From: Candidatus Thermokryptus mobilis
GTDB lineage: Bacteria; Bacteroidota; Ignavibacteria; Kryptoniales; Kryptoniaceae
Assembly: GCF_900070205.1 (NCBI RefSeq)
Contig: NZ_FAOO01000015.1
Location: 1 to 49,912, forward strand
DNA: 49,912 nucleotides
Reading direction: 5' to 3'
The translations under genes and the position numbers were made by a program. Of the stretch, positions 1-7,755 are shown piece by piece (position 1 is the stretch's first letter; each line of letters opens with the position of its first letter). The notes under the pieces are model-generated. The model was not told the origin of the DNA. It saw only the letters and a list, made by a program, of their open reading frames with translations, and did no database searches.

Positions 1-333
1 AGTTGCCCAATTTACAAGCTTTAAATGAGGGTAGTCAGCAAGGTCGTCTTTTGAAAATGAAATTTTGAGATAGTTATATCTTCTTCCTTGAGGGAAAGCG
101 ATTGTGAGCTTTCTCCCGGGGTTTTCGTAAAGTGATTTCAATGTTTGATATTGACTTTTGATTTTTTCAGCAATTGTTCTTTCATCTCCCTCAAGGACGA
201 GGTCGGGTTTGGGTTCTCTTTCACTTGTGGATGAGATTGTGTTTGCGCATGAATTTAAAATTGAAGAAAGGAATGGGGAAAGGGGTAAAAGGGCAGCGAT
301 TTTGATGAATTTTCTTCTGTTGATTTGACCCAT
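1..333 (-). CDS. Tat-exported lipoprotein of unknown function, N-terminal part
   Basis: This is the first 111 residues of a minus-strand protein whose 3' end lies beyond base 1. The start is ATG at 333-331. Residues 6-11 read RRKFIK, a twin-arginine motif. A hydrophobic stretch follows, then LNSC with Cys29 as a lipobox, so the protein is probably exported folded by the Tat system and lipidated. The mature part begins with a Ser/Thr-rich linker and then a charged region with no family I recognise. Genes for TatA/TatB-like proteins lie in the same window (34281-34907). The frame is open from the ATG to the window edge. The signal is clear; the function cannot be judged from this fragment. Confidence 0.75.
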   Translation of the reverse strand, partial: MGQINRRKFIKIAALLPLSPFLSSILNSCANTISSTSEREPKPDLVLEGDERTIAEKIKSQYQTLKSLYENPGRKLTIAFPQGRRYNYLKISFSKDDLADYPHLKLVNWAT

Positions 334-351
334 TTTAAAAAATAAATTTTG

Positions 352-372
352 TTTTCCCTCACCAAGGGAAAA
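352..372. repeat. Perfect inverted repeat in leader of the Tat lipoprotein gene
   Basis: TTTTCCCT (352-359) and AGGGAAAA (365-372) pair perfectly over 8 bp around a 5-base loop. The hairpin sits 18-39 bp upstream of the minus-strand start at 333, where it could be an operator or an mRNA leader hairpin. No T-run suited to termination follows on the minus strand. Confidence 0.5.
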
Positions 373-511
373 AACTTGAATAGTATGGAAAAAGTTCCAG
401 AGGTGATGAATTGGATTTCCCCATAAAATCAACTTTAAAGCAATTTTATATCTTGAACGACTGTCACAACTTTTTCAAAAAAACGGGAAAGTTAAGATGT
501 GGATGGTTTAA

Positions 512-540
512 TTGATTTTTAAGCGCTTTTGGTTTAAATT
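512..540 (+). promoter_or_regulatory. Candidate sigma70-like promoter of the ppiD-like gene
   Basis: A -35-like TTGATT (512-517) and a -10-like TAAATT (535-540) are separated by exactly 17 bp, about 40 bp upstream of the ATG at 582. An imperfect inverted repeat overlaps the -10: TTTGGTTTAAATTT around 529-541 against AAATTCAAAACCAAA around 549-563. The remainder of the 334-581 divergent gap holds the hairpin at 352-372 and no gene that I can see. Confidence 0.4.
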
Positions 541-581
541 TACAAAAAATTCAAAACCAAATTTGAGGTGAAAGACGCACC

Positions 582-2690
582 ATGCCTATAATGGCTAAAA
601 TGAGAGACAATCTACCGGCAATTTTGTTATCTCTTGTCATACTTTTTCTTTTGACGATTGTCCTTGACTGGGGAATGGACATAACGGGAAGACACCACCG
701 CGAAAGTTTCAGGGAACCAATAGGGATTGTCAATGGCGAGGAGATAACCTATCAAGAGTTTAACCAAGCCCTTGAAATGGAAATTGAAAACTTTAAACAA
801 AGAACGGGAAATGACCCGGACGAATTCATGATTGAACAAATAAGAAATCAGGTCTGGGAACAACTCATAAACAGAAAACTCATTGAACAAGAAATAAAGA
901 AACTTGGTATAACTGTCACAGATGATGAAATAACGGATTGGGTTCTCAATTCCCCAGAGACACTGCCTGAACCTGTGAAAAGAAACTTTGTTGATTCAAC
1001 AGGAAACATTGATAGAGTGCTTCTTGAAAGGGCTCTTAAAGCGACATCGCCTCAGGCGAGGCAATTTTGGATAGAGGTTGAAAAATTCCTCAAAGCGCAA
1101 AGGTTAACTGAAAAACTTCAAAGCCGTCTCCTCGCAAGTGTTCGTGTAAGTGAGGGGGAAATAAAGGAGAGATTTGAAAAGCAAAATATACGATACGAAA
1201 TAAAATACATCTCCCTTGACCCAAATAGGTTCGCAAAGGAAATAACTGAACCAACGGAAGAGGAAATAAGGGAATACTACAGGAATTACCAAAGCGATTT
1301 TAGAATACAGGAAACAAGACGATTAAAATATGTGCTCTTCTCGGACGCGCCTTCCTCTGAGGACTCCGCTTCAGTTATCAGAGAGCTTGAAAATTTTAAA
1401 CAACAAGCACTTCAAGGGGCTGATTTCATTGAACTGGTCAAAAATTACTCCGAACTTCCATATACCGATGCATTTTTCAAACACGGTGAACTGCCAGCGG
1501 AAATTGAAAACGAGATATGGGATAAAAAGGTCGGTGAAATAGTTGGACCTTTAAAACTTAGCGATGGATTCCATCTTGTAAAGATAATTGACGAGCGGAA
1601 GGGAAGCGATGTTTTTGTCCGTGCAAGCCATATACTTGTCCCAATAGGTCGCGATTCCGCACAGGCATATAAACTCGCCAGGGAAATACTCGACCTTGCT
1701 AAAAAAGGCGAGGACTTCGCTAAACTTGCGGGAACATTTTCAACCGACCAGGCATCAGCTAGAAGAGGAGGAGACCTTGGATGGTTTGGGAAAGGCAAGA
1801 TGGTTAAAGAATTTGAAGACGCTTGCTTTAAATCAAAGCCCGGGGAAATCGTCGGACCAGTTAGAACACAATATGGTCTTCACATAATCAAAGTCATCGC
1901 AAAAGATAACAGAGAGTTAAAAGTTGCCAATCTAAAATTAAGCGTAAGGGCGAGTTCAGAAACGATAGAATCCCAGAGAAAACGAGCCCAGGATTTCAGT
2001 CACACCGTAAGCGGTAAAAATTTCGTCCAGGAAGCAACATCTCTGGGTCTTGATGTAAAAACAACACCTCCATTTACAAAGGATTCACCGATCCCGGGAA
2101 TCGGGATGAATAAATCAATTTCTGACTGGGCTTTCTCAAACAAAGTTGGAAGCGTAAGCCCCGTTTTCAAAATTAGAGGTGGATTTGCTGTGTTCACCGT
2201 CGCAGAGATAAAAGAAGGTGGAATCAGACCTCTTGAAGAGGTAAAAGAGGCGATAAAAGTGAGAATACGAAGGGAAAAACTTCAAAATAAATCATATGAT
2301 TACCTCGCAAATCTCAGAAAGAAACTAAATGAAGCTGAAGGTCTTGATGGAATAACACGCCTTGATTCAACGCTTGAGGTCAAGACCGCCTCCGGCTTTA
2401 CACTCTCGGGCGGTATCCCTGGCATAGGAACCGATGAAAATGTCTTCGGTAAGTTAATTGACTTAAAGATAAATCAAATTTCAGAGCCGATAAAAGGGAA
2501 TTCAAATGTTTATATAATTCAACTCGTAAACAAAACTCCTTTTGATACAACGCTTTACAAGTCGCAATATGAATCATTGAAAGAGCAAATTTACAACGAG
2601 AAGAGGAATTTGCTATTTTTCACTTGGCTTGACAACCTAAAAAAGAATGCGAAAATCGTTGATAACAGGGCACTTTACTTTGAGCAGTGA
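582..2690 (+). CDS. Membrane-anchored SurA/PpiD-like peptidylprolyl isomerase
   Basis: A 702-residue periplasmic folding chaperone. A short cytoplasmic tail is followed by a single membrane segment (about residues 12-30). A SurA_N-like helical domain (about 47-190) begins with the typical IVNGEEIT. Next comes a divergent parvulin-like region (about 245-337) and a well-conserved parvulin domain (about 346-439) with RASHILV, GGDLGWFG and YGLHIIKV. The tail resembles the C-terminal part of PpiD. Architecture and length fit PpiD better than soluble SurA, which is shorter and has a cleaved signal. The chosen start ATG 582 has GAGGTG upstream; ATG 591 is an alternative. It probably helps outer-membrane proteins fold, which fits the outer-membrane protein gene directly downstream. 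Confidence 0.85.
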   Translation: MPIMAKMRDNLPAILLSLVILFLLTIVLDWGMDITGRHHRESFREPIGIVNGEEITYQEFNQALEMEIENFKQRTGNDPDEFMIEQIRNQVWEQLINRKLIEQEIKKLGITVTDDEITDWVLNSPETLPEPVKRNFVDSTGNIDRVLLERALKATSPQARQFWIEVEKFLKAQRLTEKLQSRLLASVRVSEGEIKERFEKQNIRYEIKYISLDPNRFAKEITEPTEEEIREYYRNYQSDFRIQETRRLKYVLFSDAPSSEDSASVIRELENFKQQALQGADFIELVKNYSELPYTDAFFKHGELPAEIENEIWDKKVGEIVGPLKLSDGFHLVKIIDERKGSDVFVRASHILVPIGRDSAQAYKLAREILDLAKKGEDFAKLAGTFSTDQASARRGGDLGWFGKGKMVKEFEDACFKSKPGEIVGPVRTQYGLHIIKVIAKDNRELKVANLKLSVRASSETIESQRKRAQDFSHTVSGKNFVQEATSLGLDVKTTPPFTKDSPIPGIGMNKSISDWAFSNKVGSVSPVFKIRGGFAVFTVAEIKEGGIRPLEEVKEAIKVRIRREKLQNKSYDYLANLRKKLNEAEGLDGITRLDSTLEVKTASGFTLSGGIPGIGTDENVFGKLIDLKINQISEPIKGNSNVYIIQLVNKTPFDTTLYKSQYESLKEQIYNEKRNLLFFTWLDNLKKNAKIVDNRALYFEQ

Positions 2691-2708
2691 ACAAAACCAT
2701 TTTTGAAT

Positions 2709-3410
2709 ATGACTTATAAAAATTTAATTTTTGCCCTTTTTCTCTCTTTAAACGCCCTGTTCGCTCAGTCGGAGAGAGAAATTGGCGCAAGTTTCAATTA
2801 TATCCTATCAGCCAATGTCTTCCCGAACATAATATCAAGTGATGCTGGTGTTCGTAATTTATCTAACGAGATTAACAGTTGGTTTGGAATTTCAGCAGAT
2901 TTAAGACATCGGATAAAAAATGGTTACTTTCTCGGTGCCTCTTTTGAAATCGTGAACAAAAAGGTTGACGGCTTCCTTACACAGACGATTTCAAATCGCC
3001 TCGTTAAAATCCCAGTTGAAGACAGATATAAAATTTACATCGCTGAGTTAAGCGCATTTTTCGTGGCACCTTTCAGCTCAGAGAAATGGGAAGTTTATAT
3101 CGGTGGTGGTGTTGGAGCATACAAAGGGAATTTCACAAAAAGAATTCACGACATTGAAAGTGAAATGTTCAAATCACCCATCAGCATTGGCATTCAAGTG
3201 ATGTCAGGCATAAAAAGGAACTTTTCAAAAAATCTCGGCTTAAGAGCTGAAATCAAATTCCGTGACCCAATCGTTGATGTAGAAAGTCAATTTAAAAGCA
3301 ACATTATAAATTACAACGGCTACATCATCTCCGTTGATCCAACGCCTTTCAAAACAAGAGTGAACTTTGATACTATAACTTTCGTCTTGGGTATCGTCTA
3401 CTCTTTTTAA
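2709..3410 (+). CDS. Predicted outer-membrane beta-barrel protein
   Basis: 233 residues starting at ATG 2709, which is preferred to the in-frame TTG at 2703 because it begins a clean signal peptide, MTYKNLIFALFLSLNALFAQ. The mature chain alternates polar and hydrophobic residues, with a Gly-rich strand (YIGGGVGAYKG) in the middle. It ends in Phe (VLGIVYSF), typical of outer-membrane barrels recognised by BamA. I cannot assign a named family; its size and pattern suggest a small OmpA/OmpW-like barrel without a peptidoglycan domain. It starts 18 bp after the ppiD-like gene and is probably co-transcribed with it, so it may be a client of that chaperone. Confidence 0.6.
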   Translation: MTYKNLIFALFLSLNALFAQSEREIGASFNYILSANVFPNIISSDAGVRNLSNEINSWFGISADLRHRIKNGYFLGASFEIVNKKVDGFLTQTISNRLVKIPVEDRYKIYIAELSAFFVAPFSSEKWEVYIGGGVGAYKGNFTKRIHDIESEMFKSPISIGIQVMSGIKRNFSKNLGLRAEIKFRDPIVDVESQFKSNIINYNGYIISVDPTPFKTRVNFDTITFVLGIVYSF

Positions 3411-3429
3411 AATACAAAAAATTAACGCT

Positions 3430-3621
3430 ATGACGACCTACGCCGAACAGAAAAAAATGATTGAAGAATTACAAAGAATTTCATACCGACTCAAAGGGAA
3501 AGACAAATATGATTTTGAAATGTTTCTGAAAAGACATAAAGATGATGAAGACCTTGACTCTCTTTCAATGAAGCGACTTCGTGAAATTTACGAGAAGTAT
3601 GTAATTAAAAAAGAAGGGTAA
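3430..3621 (+). CDS. Small conserved-looking helical protein of unknown function
   Basis: 63 residues, highly charged and almost all predicted helix, with no signal or membrane segment, so it is probably cytoplasmic. The pattern (EELQRISYRLKGKDKYDFEM) has no motif I can tie to a family. It lies 19 bp after the outer-membrane protein gene and 3 bp before the zinc-ribbon protein gene, so it is probably translated from the same message. The reading frame is real by context (same strand, tight spacing, acidic/basic helical composition), but no function can be given. Confidence 0.6.
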   Translation: MTTYAEQKKMIEELQRISYRLKGKDKYDFEMFLKRHKDDEDLDSLSMKRLREIYEKYVIKKEG

Positions 3622-3624
3622 AAT

Positions 3625-3885
3625 ATGGTCGGTCTGATCGGTATCGCGGTCATCGTTTTGATAGTTATCTTTTCAATTTTCTACGGATATGGCTTGTTCT
3701 TGAAAAGAGAAAACATAGGAAACCTCTCGGGATCAAGGGCGAAATGTACGATTTGCGGAAAAACATTTGAAAAGGAAGAAATGGTTGAAAGGGCAATTGG
3801 CATTGAAAAGCTTTATTACTTTTGTGGGGAATGTATCAATGCCTTACACATAGATTACCTAAATAAGAAAACAAACAAAGGTTAA
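3625..3885 (+). CDS. Membrane-anchored zinc-ribbon protein of unknown function
   Basis: 86 residues. One N-terminal transmembrane helix (about residues 3-25) is followed by a small domain with two cysteine pairs, CTIC-G at the start and CGEC near the end. These are separated by about 27 residues, a typical treble-clef or zinc-ribbon arrangement. The domain would face the cytoplasm or the periplasm depending on orientation; the lysines and arginines after the helix favour the cytoplasm. It starts 3 bp after the preceding small gene and ends 3 bp before the thiamine-binding gene. Zinc binding is inferred from the cysteine spacing. Confidence 0.65.
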   Translation: MVGLIGIAVIVLIVIFSIFYGYGLFLKRENIGNLSGSRAKCTICGKTFEKEEMVERAIGIEKLYYFCGECINALHIDYLNKKTNKG

Positions 3886-3888
3886 TCT

Positions 3889-4200
3889 ATGCTTTTGTGT
3901 GAATTCAGCATGACCCCGATAGGTCAAGGTGAAAGCGTGAGCAAATATGTGGCAAGATGCGTTGATATCGTTGACAAAAGCGGACTTGAATACAAATTGA
4001 CACCGATGGGGACTATAATTGAGGGGGAATGGGACGATGTCTTCAACACGATAAAAAAATGTTTTGAAGCCTTAAAAGAGGACTGCAACAGGGTCTCAAT
4101 AACAATCAAAGTTGACTACAGAAAGGGAAGAGTCGGAGCTCTTGAAAGCAAAATTAAAAGCGTTGAAGAAAAACTCGGAAGAAGCGTCAAAAAGGGTTAA
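3889..4200 (+). CDS. MTH1187-family thiamine-binding protein (DUF77)
   Basis: 103 residues, the full length of the family. It starts with the family signature MLLCEFSMTPIGQGESVSKY and has YKLTPMGTIIEGEWDDVF and a later basic strand with VDYRKGR. MTH1187/YqgV proteins are ferredoxin-like folds that form tetramers and bind thiamine or related small molecules; their cellular role is not settled. It is the last gene of the plus-strand run from 582, and its stop codon overlaps the stop of the convergent DUF3098 gene by 4 bp (4197-4200). Confidence 0.85.
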   Translation: MLLCEFSMTPIGQGESVSKYVARCVDIVDKSGLEYKLTPMGTIIEGEWDDVFNTIKKCFEALKEDCNRVSITIKVDYRKGRVGALESKIKSVEEKLGRSVKKG

Positions 4201-4445
4201 TTTTCCCCATTCTTAAACTTTTTCAAAATGGCATATGGTATGATTATAACATAAGCGATGAAAAGAAGTATTGGAGCAAGGGTGACCGCTATGAAACTAT
4301 CAACTTCACCAACAGCCATTAAATAAAAGCCGATAAAAATTGTGATTACGCCAATGATAAGGACAATGAAATTTTTCTTTGAAAATGGGATTTCATGTTT
4401 TTGAAAAGTAGCTCTTCTTTTCTCTTTTTCCTTTGGTTTAGCCAT
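4197..4445 (-). CDS. DUF3098 small membrane protein
   Basis: 82 residues from the ATG at 4445, chosen because AGGAGAACAG lies just upstream of it and because the conserved domain starts here; an upstream in-frame start at 4496 would add 17 unrelated residues. A charged N-terminus (KPKEKEKRR) precedes the family pattern FSKKNFIVLIIGV and IGFYLM, then TLAPILLFIAYVIIIPYAIL, giving two transmembrane helices. DUF3098 proteins occur in Bacteroidota and relatives and have no known function; in some genomes they sit near cell-division genes. Here the gene is alone, divergent from the lipoprotein at 4513. Confidence 0.75.
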   Translation of the reverse strand: MAKPKEKEKRRATFQKHEIPFSKKNFIVLIIGVITIFIGFYLMAVGEVDSFIAVTLAPILLFIAYVIIIPYAILKKFKNGEN

Positions 4446-4461
4446 CTGTTCTCCTATAATT

Positions 4462-4491
4462 TTGTTAGCCGGTTTACAGCAAAGATAAAAA
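4462..4491 (+). promoter_or_regulatory. Candidate promoter of the lipoprotein gene
   Basis: TTGTTA (4462-4467) and TAAAAA (4486-4491) are separated by 18 bp, about 20 bp ahead of the ATG at 4513. On the opposite strand a candidate promoter for the DUF3098 gene uses TTGCAA (4510-4505) and TATCTT (4487-4482) with a 17-bp spacer, so the two -10 boxes would overlap. Confidence 0.3.
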
Positions 4492-4502
4492 AACAAAACA
4501 AG

Positions 4503-4512
4503 TTTTGCAAAA
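4503..4512. repeat. Palindrome TTTTGCAAAA between divergent genes
   Basis: A perfect 10-bp palindrome directly before the lipoprotein ATG (4513). It overlaps the candidate -35 of the divergent DUF3098 gene. The same core, TTTGCAAA, is found in the nadA-marC divergent region (19601-19612). Confidence 0.35.
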
Positions 4513-5034
4513 ATGAAGCGATTTGCGCTGATAATTTTAATTTTGCTCTTTCAAAGTTGCGATCACGGATTAAAGCCAACCGAGGTTGAATTACCCCCAA
4601 CGGCAGAAAAACCGGGTTTTGGCGGAACTGTTTTTTTCAAAGGGACATGGCCTGATACAATTTACGATTTAAGGGTTGTATCTTTCAGAAATTACCCACC
4701 ACAAGGTATTTTAAATGAAGTTCTGCAAGGAAAAGCAAAATATAGCGAGTCATTGCCGCGAAAGGTTGATTCAACAAAATATGAAGTTCAAGCTGACACT
4801 GGAAGATGGGAATATATCGTCGTAGCTCTTCAATACGGGACGAACATACTTTCGGATTGGAAAGCCATCGGCGTTTATGACACGACAAAGCAGGATACAA
4901 TACCAACGCCAATTTACATCCCGCCAGGGAAATTCATAAGGGGTATAGACATAACTTGCGACTTTGACAATCCACCACCCCAACCATTCAAGCTGAGCGA
5001 GATAATAGGTTTTTTGATTGCAAAACAAAAATAA
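4513..5034 (+). CDS. Lipoprotein of unknown function
   Basis: 173 residues. The signal MKRFALIILILLFQSC has its lipobox Cys at residue 16, so this is an exported, lipidated protein, probably anchored at the outer membrane. The mature part is Pro-rich with beta-strand patterns such as FGGTVFFKGTWPDT, which recalls small carboxypeptidase-regulatory-like or Ig-like folds; this is only a resemblance. It ends 9 bp before the TonB-dependent receptor gene, so the two are probably one operon. A surface lipoprotein paired with a TonB-dependent receptor often helps capture the ligand, as SusD does for SusC, but this protein is far shorter than SusD. Confidence 0.65.
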   Translation: MKRFALIILILLFQSCDHGLKPTEVELPPTAEKPGFGGTVFFKGTWPDTIYDLRVVSFRNYPPQGILNEVLQGKAKYSESLPRKVDSTKYEVQADTGRWEYIVVALQYGTNILSDWKAIGVYDTTKQDTIPTPIYIPPGKFIRGIDITCDFDNPPPQPFKLSEIIGFLIAKQK

Positions 5035-5043
5035 ATTTTCCCT

Positions 5044-7194
5044 ATGAAAATTTTTATACTTTCGCTTTTAATTTTCGTTCAATCATTTTCTCAGCAGGTG
5101 AGGAAGGAAACCGGGACATTAACTGGTTTAGTTGTTGATGCTGAGACAGGTCAACCTATTTTCGGTGTAAATGTAATAATTATGAATACTTTTCTTGGTT
5201 CCGCTACCAATCATGAGGGCAAATTCACGATTAAAAATATTCCACCTGGAAAATATAAGCTCCGTTTCTCAGCTATCGGATATGAGACAAAACTAATTGA
5301 TTTGACGATGAACCCGGGCGAGGAGATTGATTTAAAAATTTCCATTAAGCCGACAGCTTATGCTGTTGAGCCAGTTTTGGTAACGGCGACGAGAAGAGAA
5401 CAAAGGTTAAGCGAGGTCCCGGTCAGTTCAACCGTCGTTGAATCCGATATAATCTCAACAAGGAACAACTTGCAAATTGACGATGTGTTAAGGTATGTTT
5501 CAGGTGTCAATATGATTCAATATCAAGTTAACATCCGCGGTTCAAGTGGCTATAGTCGTGGGACGGGGACAAGAGTTTTACTGCTCTTTGATGGTGCGCC
5601 ATTTTTGACAGGTGATGCTGGAGAAATAATTTGGGAGGCGATACCAGTTTGGCAAATTGAAAGAATTGAGGTTATAAAAGGCGCTGGCTCGGCTTTATAT
5701 GGCTCAAACGCCATCGGTGGAGTGATAAATGTGATAACAAAAGAAACAAGTCAAGAGAAATCCATCAGATTTAGAACATATCTCGGCGTCTATGATAAAC
5801 CTTACTATCAACAATGGAGATGGAGCCCAAGATATAGGTTTTATTACGGCGGTTTCACATCTTTTAATGGGACAATTGGAAAAATTGGAACCTTAATCCA
5901 CCTTCAAAGAAGCATTGATGAGGGATATAAACAAAATCAAAACTATCACCGCTGGAATCTTTTCTCAAAGTTCAAGTATAACATTTCCCCATATTCAAAC
6001 GTAAACTTGATTTTCAACTACATCAGACAAAAAAACGAGACATTCTTCTATTGGAAAAATTTGAGCAACGCTTTAATCCCGCGAGATGAAGACATAGGAG
6101 CAATGGTAAGCTCCGAGAGGTTTAACATCTCCGCTCAATATAAGGAAATTTTAACTTCAAAATTCTTTTACATTGTAAGGGCAAGTTTTTTCAGGAACAA
6201 ATGGTCGGATAACGGCACACCGCAAAACAAAAGCACCGCTGGCTTGACAAACTTTGAAACACAATTTAATTATCAACCTAATGAAAGACATCTTCTAATT
6301 TTTGGAGCCGATGGTTCAATAAACATTGTAAAATCAACGCTTTTCCGCAGTAGAAACTCCCATTCAATCGCGCTTTACATCCAAGATGAATTCAAATCAT
6401 CGGAAAAGTTAAATCTCACATTTGGTTTAAGAGGTGACCTATATAAACTTGACACACTAAAATACACGGGTCAAATCAATCCGAAATTTAGCGCCGTTTA
6501 TAAGTTGACCCAAACTTCAAACTTAAGATTATCGTTTGGAACTGGCTTTAGAGCGCCCGCGATAAGTGAAGCATTTACAAGCACAACAGCAGCAGGTGTG
6601 ACCGTTAAACCAAATCCATCGCTCAAACCAGAAAGAGCAATCTCATTTGAAACCGGCTTAAGGTTTATTCATCTTTTTGCTATGATTGACCTTGCCGTCT
6701 TCTGGAATCATTACTGGAATTTGATTGAGCCCGTCTTTGATGTTGATGGGAAAATTTTCTTCAAAAATGTAACAGAGGCGAGAATACAAGGGCTTGAAAT
6801 CAGCGCAAATTTATTCCCTCTAAGCCCCGTTAATTTGTCGCTCGGTTATACTTACCTCTTCCCCTGGGATTTAAGCGAAAAAGCTATACTTAGATACAGA
6901 CCAAAACATATTTTCTACGCAAACGCAAATGCCGGATATAAACTTTTCACCATCGGTGCAGATTTCAGATTTATAAGCAAGTACGAAAGGATTGATGAAC
7001 TTTTGAAAATAATTGTGCCAGATGCGGAAGAAAGAGTTCCAATTTATGTCGTTGATGCAAGGGTCGGCTTCAATTTCAGCAAGTTAAAAATCTTGTTCAA
7101 TATCAACAATCTGCTTCAATACAACTATGTTGAAATAGTTGGGAATCTTGCGCCGATTAGAAATCTCAATTTATCAATTGAGTATGAACTTTGA
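5044..7194 (+). CDS. TonB-dependent outer-membrane receptor
   Basis: 716 residues with signal peptide (1-17). A carboxypeptidase-regulatory-like beta sandwich (about 25-102) contains VVDAETGQPIFGVNV. A TonB-box-like EPVLVTATRRE (109-119) precedes the plug domain (about 121-233), which has LLLFDGAPF, IERIEVIKG and GSALYGSNAIGGVINV. A 22-stranded barrel fills 240-716. It would import an iron complex, vitamin or other large ligand across the outer membrane with TonB energy. The size and VTATRREQ motif resemble BtuB/siderophore-type receptors more than the longer SusC type. No Shine-Dalgarno sequence is visible. The last 21 bp overlap the 3' end of bioY on the other strand. The ligand is not identifiable from sequence; biotin is a guess from the neighbour only. 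Confidence 0.9.
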   Translation: MKIFILSLLIFVQSFSQQVRKETGTLTGLVVDAETGQPIFGVNVIIMNTFLGSATNHEGKFTIKNIPPGKYKLRFSAIGYETKLIDLTMNPGEEIDLKISIKPTAYAVEPVLVTATRREQRLSEVPVSSTVVESDIISTRNNLQIDDVLRYVSGVNMIQYQVNIRGSSGYSRGTGTRVLLLFDGAPFLTGDAGEIIWEAIPVWQIERIEVIKGAGSALYGSNAIGGVINVITKETSQEKSIRFRTYLGVYDKPYYQQWRWSPRYRFYYGGFTSFNGTIGKIGTLIHLQRSIDEGYKQNQNYHRWNLFSKFKYNISPYSNVNLIFNYIRQKNETFFYWKNLSNALIPRDEDIGAMVSSERFNISAQYKEILTSKFFYIVRASFFRNKWSDNGTPQNKSTAGLTNFETQFNYQPNERHLLIFGADGSINIVKSTLFRSRNSHSIALYIQDEFKSSEKLNLTFGLRGDLYKLDTLKYTGQINPKFSAVYKLTQTSNLRLSFGTGFRAPAISEAFTSTTAAGVTVKPNPSLKPERAISFETGLRFIHLFAMIDLAVFWNHYWNLIEPVFDVDGKIFFKNVTEARIQGLEISANLFPLSPVNLSLGYTYLFPWDLSEKAILRYRPKHIFYANANAGYKLFTIGADFRFISKYERIDELLKIIVPDAEERVPIYVVDARVGFNFSKLKILFNINNLLQYNYVEIVGNLAPIRNLNLSIEYEL

Positions 7195-7734
7195 CTTAAA
7201 TGCTTTATAAATTGAAACCGCTGCGAAAAGTTTGACTGCGTCCCAAAATGTGAAGATCAAGAAGCCAGATTTTATCGCTTCTTTAAAGTTATGTATCAAG
7301 ACGAAATTTAAATGTAAAGTTCCGATCGCAAAAATTACCAACAATCCAACTGTCATTGAAAAAGCAACCCACAGGGATGAATCTCTAAACTTCAAAAGAT
7401 GCCCAACAACAAATGCTGATATCGGGAAGGCAAGAAGATAACCTCCTGTTGGTCCAATAAGTTTAGAAATTCCAGCCACTGGTCCAGCAAAAACAGGTAA
7501 ACCAGCTGAACCAAGCGCAAGATATAAAATCTGACTCAAAGCCCCAAGATAAGGTCCAAGAAAAGCACCGCTTAACAAAACGAACAATGTTTGCAGAGTA
7601 TATGGAACTGGTTGAGTTGGTATTTCAATTTTAGCCCCAATGAAAGTTAATCCCACAAATGCAACCACCCAAAGTGTCCTCGTTAAAGAGTTAATCTTTG
7701 ACTGATCAAGTGAAATCGCTCTTATCTGCCTCAT
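7174..7734 (-). CDS. bioY: Biotin transporter BioY
   Basis: 186 residues, the usual length for BioY, the substrate-binding membrane subunit (S component) of ECF-type biotin uptake. Six hydrophobic helices are visible. The family signatures are present: FIGAKIEIPTQPVPYTLQTL near the N-terminus, SGAFLGPYLGALSQILYLALG, AGLPVFA and GPTGGYLLAFP. No BioM or BioN gene (ATPase, T component) lies nearby, so it may act alone or share a module encoded elsewhere. It is the last gene of the 12.4-kb minus-strand train, 21 bp after the hydrolase gene. Confidence 0.92.
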   Translation of the reverse strand: MRQIRAISLDQSKINSLTRTLWVVAFVGLTFIGAKIEIPTQPVPYTLQTLFVLLSGAFLGPYLGALSQILYLALGSAGLPVFAGPVAGISKLIGPTGGYLLAFPISAFVVGHLLKFRDSSLWVAFSMTVGLLVIFAIGTLHLNFVLIHNFKEAIKSGFLIFTFWDAVKLFAAVSIYKAFKSKFILN

Positions 7735-7755
7735 CTCAAAATAATTTTTTTGTTT

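Noticed and set aside
627-890. Antisense open frames inside the ppiD-like gene (also 1104-1292, 1445-1798, 2000-2197)
   Set aside because: They lie wholly within a well-supported gene on the other strand, show no domain, and have atypical composition (Ser-, Phe- or Tyr-rich).
4395-4589. A plus-strand frame bridging the DUF3098 gene and the lipoprotein start
   Set aside because: It overlaps the divergent promoter region and both real starts, with a Phe/Ser-rich low-complexity product.
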